Below, piece by piece: positions 35,620 through 39,850 of a stretch of 39,850 nucleotides of DNA (position 1 is its first letter; the number at the start of each line of letters is the position of its first letter). The notes under the pieces are model-generated. The model searched no databases. It was not told the origin of the DNA and saw only the letters and a list, made by a program, of their open reading frames with translations. Both the position numbers and the translations under genes were made by a program. This stretch comes from Candidatus Coprenecus avistercoris (GTDB taxonomy: Bacteria; Bacteroidota; Bacteroidia; Bacteroidales; UBA932). The DNA is taken from positions 1-39,850 of the forward strand of contig DVHI01000082.1 of the NCBI GenBank assembly GCA_018712275.1, given 5' to 3'.

Positions 35620-37401
35620 ATGCACCGCTTACTCCTGACAGGACTTCTGCTCCTGACCCTCACCGCCGGCAGCTCTTCCCTGAATGCCGGGCCCGTGCGG
35701 GATTTTCAATACGCCCTACAGATTGACAGCCTAGCCGAGATATCCTTTGCCGAGGGAGACATGAGAGGCTGCATCAGCCTCTGGCTCGAAGCGGCGGAGA
35801 TTGCCGACCGGTATGCCGCCACAGAGCAGGACTCATTGATCTACAGCGGATTTCTCCAGTCTCTCGGAGTATGCTACCGCCGTATCTCGATGATGGACTC
35901 GACCCTGTACTACTACAACCGGGCCTGGGACATCATCCAGGACAAGACCTCCCCTGCGGCCGTCTCCGAGAAGACCCGACTGCTCACCAGCATGGCCATC
36001 CTGCTGACGTTCATGGGCCGGGACGAGGAGTCGATGCAGTACGCCGACCGGGCAATGCAGATGGCTGAGCATGACTCCGACATGGAGATGGTCATGTACG
36101 CGGCCACCAACGCAGGAGGCATCTACGCCCGCAACAGGCAGTTCGACAAGGGCACGGAGGCCCTGCGCACGGCAATGGCCAAGGCCGGAGAGAGCGGACT
36201 GCCGGACAAACAGCTCTCTGCCCTCACCATGATCGTAACGCTGCACAAGCTCTCCGGCCAGCGGGATTCCGTCGACTACTACATGGCACGGGCGGAAAAG
36301 TTCGCGGAGCAGCTGCCTCCCGAATCGGTGGCCGTCCTTGGATTCCGCGAGACCCAGGCCCAGATACTCAGGGACATGGGACGCTATGCCGAGAGCAATG
36401 CCATCTTCCGCAAGCTCCTTTCCGCGGCAGGCGAGAACTCCTCCGTCCGGGAGGATACGGGCTGGCTCAACATCGCCCGCAACTACGCCGACATGGGACA
36501 ATGGAGCAACGCGGCCGACTCCTACGAGAAAGCCTATTTCGCCGTGGACAGCTTCTACAACGCCGACATCACAGCCCAGGTTTCCGAGTGGTCGGCCAAA
36601 TACGGAGCGGCCGAGAAGGAGTTAGAGATATCCCGGTTGGAGCAGGAATCCCTCCGGAACCGGGCGGCCCTGCAGCTGTGGATAATCATAGCCGTGGTGC
36701 TGGTCGCCGTCCTGGCCGGAGTGGTGCTGACAGTGGTCTTCAGGCGCAGGCACCAGAAGAAAGTGGAGGAGCTGCGGCTCGCTCAGAAATACATCGACGG
36801 ATTGGAGAAAGAGAGGGCCCGGGTAGCACGCGACCTGCACGACGGGGTGTGCAACGACCTTCTGGGCATCGGAATGCAGCTTTCGGCCATGGGGCCGGAC
36901 TCCCCGGAAAGGGAGGAGGTGCTGTCAATGCTGGAAGGGCTGCGGAGCGAGGTGCGCACCATCTCCCATGACATGATGCCCCCGCAGTTCAATCTCTCCG
37001 ATATCGAGGAGGTAATGGAAATGTACACCGAGCGCTTCCGCTCCCAGACCTCCGCCGGCATAGAGTTCAATGCCTCCCTCGAAGGCTCCCGCACCTGGCA
37101 GCAGGTCCCCGAGCGCATCGCCTACGAGGTCTACAGGATATTCCAGGAACAGATGGGCAATATCATCCGGCACTCCGGCGCCACCCGCATCGAGGCTGCG
37201 CTGAAACTCTCCGACACGGTGCTGTCGCTGACCATCAGCAACGACGGACGGGCCTTCGACCCTACCCCTTCCCGGGAGGGCATCGGCCTGACAGTCATGT
37301 CCGAAAGGGCCAAGGCCATCGGCGCGGTCATCTCCGGCTCCGCTTCCGGGGAGATGCAGGTATTCCGGCTCGACGTTCCCCTGCCTTCCTCCGGCCAATA
37401 A
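35620..37401 (+). CDS. TPR-containing sensor histidine kinase (HisKA_3, NarX/DesK-type)
   Basis: Signal peptide MHRLLLTGLLLLTLTAGSSSLNAG, TPR-like repeats, TM LWIIIAVVLVAVLAGVVLTVVF, ARVARDLHDGVCNDLLGIGMQLSAM, HATPase DGRAFDPTPSREGIGLTVMSERAKAIGA. ATG 35620 preferred over 35569. Confidence 0.92.
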   Translation: MHRLLLTGLLLLTLTAGSSSLNAGPVRDFQYALQIDSLAEISFAEGDMRGCISLWLEAAEIADRYAATEQDSLIYSGFLQSLGVCYRRISMMDSTLYYYNRAWDIIQDKTSPAAVSEKTRLLTSMAILLTFMGRDEESMQYADRAMQMAEHDSDMEMVMYAATNAGGIYARNRQFDKGTEALRTAMAKAGESGLPDKQLSALTMIVTLHKLSGQRDSVDYYMARAEKFAEQLPPESVAVLGFRETQAQILRDMGRYAESNAIFRKLLSAAGENSSVREDTGWLNIARNYADMGQWSNAADSYEKAYFAVDSFYNADITAQVSEWSAKYGAAEKELEISRLEQESLRNRAALQLWIIIAVVLVAVLAGVVLTVVFRRRHQKKVEELRLAQKYIDGLEKERARVARDLHDGVCNDLLGIGMQLSAMGPDSPEREEVLSMLEGLRSEVRTISHDMMPPQFNLSDIEEVMEMYTERFRSQTSAGIEFNASLEGSRTWQQVPERIAYEVYRIFQEQMGNIIRHSGATRIEAALKLSDTVLSLTISNDGRAFDPTPSREGIGLTVMSERAKAIGAVISGSASGEMQVFRLDVPLPSSGQ

Positions 37402-37435
37402 TTCCAACTCCGACATCCCAACCATACAGCCAGCC

Positions 37436-38101
37436 ATGACAATACTCCTCATAGACGACCACGACCTGGTGCTGAAAGGCCTGCTCTCAGTGCTCCGCAG
37501 CGCCTTCCCCAAAACCGGATTCATCACGGCCCGCAGCGGAGAGGAAGCCCTCGATGCAGTACGCGGCACACATGTGGACCTCGCCGTCCTGGACCTGGAA
37601 CTGCCGGACATCCCTGGCTTCCGGCTCATCGAACTGCTGCGCGGCGAGGCGCCCGGCATACACATAGTGGTCAATACCGTACACGAAGAGATCTGGACCA
37701 TCCGGCAATTGGAGCAGAGCGGCGTAGACGGAGTCGTCTTCAAATCCGTCAACTCCTCGCAGCTGGTCCAGACCGTCCGGCGGGTGCTCGAGGCCTCTGA
37801 GCAAAGACATTCAGGACAGCAGCCGCAGACCGCTCCCGGACAGCGACAGCCGTCACAGACCGCATCAGGCAGCAAAACTGGGACCGGACACTCCCCCCTC
37901 TCCCCGAAAGAACTCGAAGTACTCCAGCTGGTAGCCGACGGCAAGGACTCCCGCGAGATCGCATCCAGCCTCTACATCACCGAGAACACCGTCGAGTCCC
38001 ACCGCAGCCACATCATGCGCAAGCTCGGGGCCACCAACGCCGCCGACATGGTCATGAAAGCCATCACCCTCGGCCTCATACCCCCCGCCCGCCTGCAGTA
38101 G
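37436..38101 (+). CDS. LuxR/NarL-family response regulator
   Basis: ILLIDDHDLVLKGLLSVLRSAFPKTGFITARSGEEAL..LAVLDLELPDIPGFRLIELL; LSPKELEVLQLVADGKDSREIASSLYITENTVESHRSHIMRKLGATNAADMV. Confidence 0.95.
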   Translation: MTILLIDDHDLVLKGLLSVLRSAFPKTGFITARSGEEALDAVRGTHVDLAVLDLELPDIPGFRLIELLRGEAPGIHIVVNTVHEEIWTIRQLEQSGVDGVVFKSVNSSQLVQTVRRVLEASEQRHSGQQPQTAPGQRQPSQTASGSKTGTGHSPLSPKELEVLQLVADGKDSREIASSLYITENTVESHRSHIMRKLGATNAADMVMKAITLGLIPPARLQ

Positions 38102-38193
38102 GCCTGCCCCACCCCCTTCCACCACATTCCTCCATACCCCCTTCCGTCCTTTCCACTCCTTCAGAAAGAGTACGGTTTGCCTGCTTTTCAGCT

Positions 38194-38210
38194 ACTCCTT
38201 CCGAAGGAGT
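38194..38210. repeat. 17-bp palindrome ACTCCTTCCGAAGGAGT (imperfect copy at 38155-38171)
   Basis: Reverse complement of the copy at 26986-27002; lies 3 nt from the candidate operator at 38214. Confidence 0.8.
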
Positions 38211-38213
38211 AAA

Positions 38214-38231
38214 ATCACGGTTTTCCATGAT
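38214..38231. promoter_or_regulatory. 18-bp dyad ATCACGGTTTTCCATGAT, candidate operator
   Basis: Same motif as 35543-35560; 23 nt upstream of TATATTTG (38254-38261); overlaps a TTG -33-like triplet. Confidence 0.65.
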
Positions 38232-38253
38232 TGACGCGCATTGTTATTTTTCT

Positions 38254-38261
38254 TATATTTG
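38254..38261 (+). promoter_or_regulatory. Putative -7 box TATATTTG
   Basis: TAnnTTTG upstream of the ATG at 38307. Confidence 0.5.
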
Positions 38262-38306
38262 CATGAATCATATTGAGACTTCAACACTAATACTAAAATA
38301 AAGACC

Positions 38307-38993
38307 ATGAACACACTGAACGAAAACTCATCCTGGTCGCAGTACACAGGCATGATCATCAAGGCCATCTGGATCTACACCATCGCAGGCATCTTCGGAG
38401 CCATCTTCGGAGCCATTGACCGCATCCTCAATCCTGTCAGCATTCTGGCAGCCCTCTCCGGGGAGGATGCACCAGGAAGTGCATTCGGCACACTGGACAC
38501 CATCTGCCAGATACTCGTTATCGTCGGATATGTACTGTTCTTCCTGAACATCAAGAAATTCGTCGATATTCAAACGACAGATGCAGACCGCAAGGCAGCC
38601 AAGGACATCTACATCGCCTACATCCTTCTGATAGTCGCTATCGTGGCCGATTTCATCCCCGTAATCGGAGGCATCGCCTGGCTCGTTCTGATGATCATCG
38701 GATACGTCAAGCTGCTTTCCGGATTCAAAGCCCTCAAGACTTCCGCAACATGGACAGATGACGCCAGAAGCGGCGCCGGACTCATCTACTCCAGCACCAT
38801 CTGGCTCCTCGTCGGCGCAGTCATCAGCATCATACCCTTCGTAGGCGGCTTCCTCAACGCCCTCATCACCCTCGTCATCTTCTTCACCATCCTCCGCGGC
38901 TGGAAGAAGATACAGGCCGGCGCACCCGCGGAGACTGCTGCTCCCGCACAACCGAAGCCCGCTGCCGCTGACAGCACCACCGACACCAAGTAG
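38307..38993 (+). CDS. Multi-pass membrane protein of unknown function
   Basis: About 5 hydrophobic segments (MIIKAIWIYTIAGIFGAIFGAI, ICQILVIVGYVLFFLNI, IYIAYILLIVAIVADFIPVIGGIAWLVLMIIGYV, TIWLLVGAVISIIPFVGGFLNALITLVIFF) and a C-terminal AP-rich tail. Confidence 0.85.
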   Translation: MNTLNENSSWSQYTGMIIKAIWIYTIAGIFGAIFGAIDRILNPVSILAALSGEDAPGSAFGTLDTICQILVIVGYVLFFLNIKKFVDIQTTDADRKAAKDIYIAYILLIVAIVADFIPVIGGIAWLVLMIIGYVKLLSGFKALKTSATWTDDARSGAGLIYSSTIWLLVGAVISIIPFVGGFLNALITLVIFFTILRGWKKIQAGAPAETAAPAQPKPAAADSTTDTK

Positions 38994-39023
38994 CACCGCA
39001 CCTGCATCCGCAACCAACGACCG

Positions 39024-39059
39024 AACCGGCAGAGAGTCCCGCACTCCTGCCGGTTTTTC
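39024..39059 (+). terminator. Rho-independent terminator AACCGGCAG...CTGCCGGTTTTTC
   Basis: 9-bp perfect stem plus inner AGT/ACT pairing, T-tract. Confidence 0.8.
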
Positions 39060-39129
39060 ATTTCCACACACGAAATCCTCCTTCTATGTCCCCGCCCACC
39101 TTCCGAAGGTTGGCAGAATCATGAGTAAA

Positions 39130-39147
39130 ATCACGGTTTCCCGCGAT
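39130..39147. promoter_or_regulatory. 18-bp dyad-like ATCACGGTTTCCCGCGAT, candidate operator
   Basis: Third copy of the motif; 23 nt upstream of TTACTTTG (39170-39177). Confidence 0.6.
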
Positions 39148-39199
39148 TGACAGAAGCCATTATTGTTCCTTACTTTGCATAAACAAAATTTCTACAGAA

Positions 39200-39850
39200 C
39201 ATGAGACATTTTACACTTATTCTTACTACTGCCGCCGTTGCCGCGCTGATGGCTGCCGGCTGCCAGGAGAAGCCGGAGGGCGGAGATGGTTCGGTATCCC
39301 TGCACTCCGAGGCTGAGATGACACTGCCCGCCGCCGAGACAGATTCCGTCATTTCCTTTACCGCTACCGCTGACTGGACCGCTACCGTCGAGGGAGGGGA
39401 CTGGCTGAGTGTTTCGCCTGCTTCAGGTGAGGCAGGGGAGATCTCCGCAACTCTGTCGGCTTCGGCAAACAGTGATGCTGATGCCCGCACAGCCACCGTC
39501 CGTATCACCTGCGGAGCTGACGAAGCTACTGTAACTGTCACTCAGGAAGGTGCTGCCGGGGAAGAGCCGGAAGAGCCCGAAGAGCCGGAACAGCCGACCG
39601 GGAAGATGCCCAGGAGCATCTCGATGGTTCTGGACGAAGACGGATATCTCTATCACCACGATTACACCTTCGGATATGATGAGGTAGGAAGAGTCGTATC
39701 CATGCTGTTCAAGACTGATAACGGAAACTTCGGCTGGCCAGAGAATGACTATAAATTTGAGTACGGGCAGAATTCTGTTAACATCAACATTGAATTTAGA
39801 AGCGATGAACTCTCCGGCTTATCTGTCGTGGAATGGACGCTGGACTCTGA
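39200..39850 (+). CDS. BACON-domain lipoprotein, truncated at window end
   Basis: MRHFTLILTTAAVAALMAAGCQEKPEGGDGSVSLHSEAEMTLPAAETDSVISFTATADWTATVEGGDWLSVSPASGEAGEISATLSASANSDADARTATVRITCGADEATVTVTQEG; lipobox LMAAGC. Absent from the ORF track. Confidence 0.85.

Noticed and set aside
1-39850. tRNA, rRNA or tmRNA genes
   Set aside because: No cloverleaf-like segment or rRNA sequence was recognised on either strand by eye; a tRNAscan/Infernal run would be needed to be certain.

Overview
This 39.85 kb window is a Bacteroidales-type chromosome, inferred from TAnnTTTG -7 boxes, GLPGLI and BACON proteins, and the protein families present. A truncated tyrosine recombinase at the left edge (missed by the ORF track) marks the end of a mobile element. 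It is followed by ordinary housekeeping genes: ompH-like, a glycosyltransferase, purC, a LysM protein, an Xaa-Pro aminopeptidase, recN, coaBC, an omega-like RNAP subunit, bamD, rubrerythrin, prfB with its programmed +1 frameshift, ROK, MFS, recX, patatin and rlmN. A BlaI/M56 pair and a protein fusing a degenerate M23 domain to S41 come next. The accessory region (about 25.8-39.85 kb) holds an outer-membrane beta-barrel/GLPGLI/GLPGLI operon, a divergent HisKA kinase and OmpR-type regulator, a second TPR-HisKA_3 kinase with a LuxR-type regulator, a small membrane protein and a BACON lipoprotein. The most unusual content is non-coding. (i) Several families of palindromic repeats occur here, including two arrays of one CCTTCSGAAGG family with the same 79/38-39 nt internal architecture, in opposite orientations, each upstream of a different gene. 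(ii) Where these arrays fall at tight operon junctions, the period is a multiple of 3 (117 and 105 bp) and the ORF stays open; in the intergenic array it is 118 bp. (iii) A 36-bp hairpin family shows a compensatory base-pair change. (iv) An 18-bp dyad ATCACGGnnnnCCGTGAT lies exactly 23 nt upstream of the putative -7 box of three genes, including the TPR kinase/LuxR operon, and suggests a small autoregulated regulon. All calls come from reading the sequence; no database search was run.
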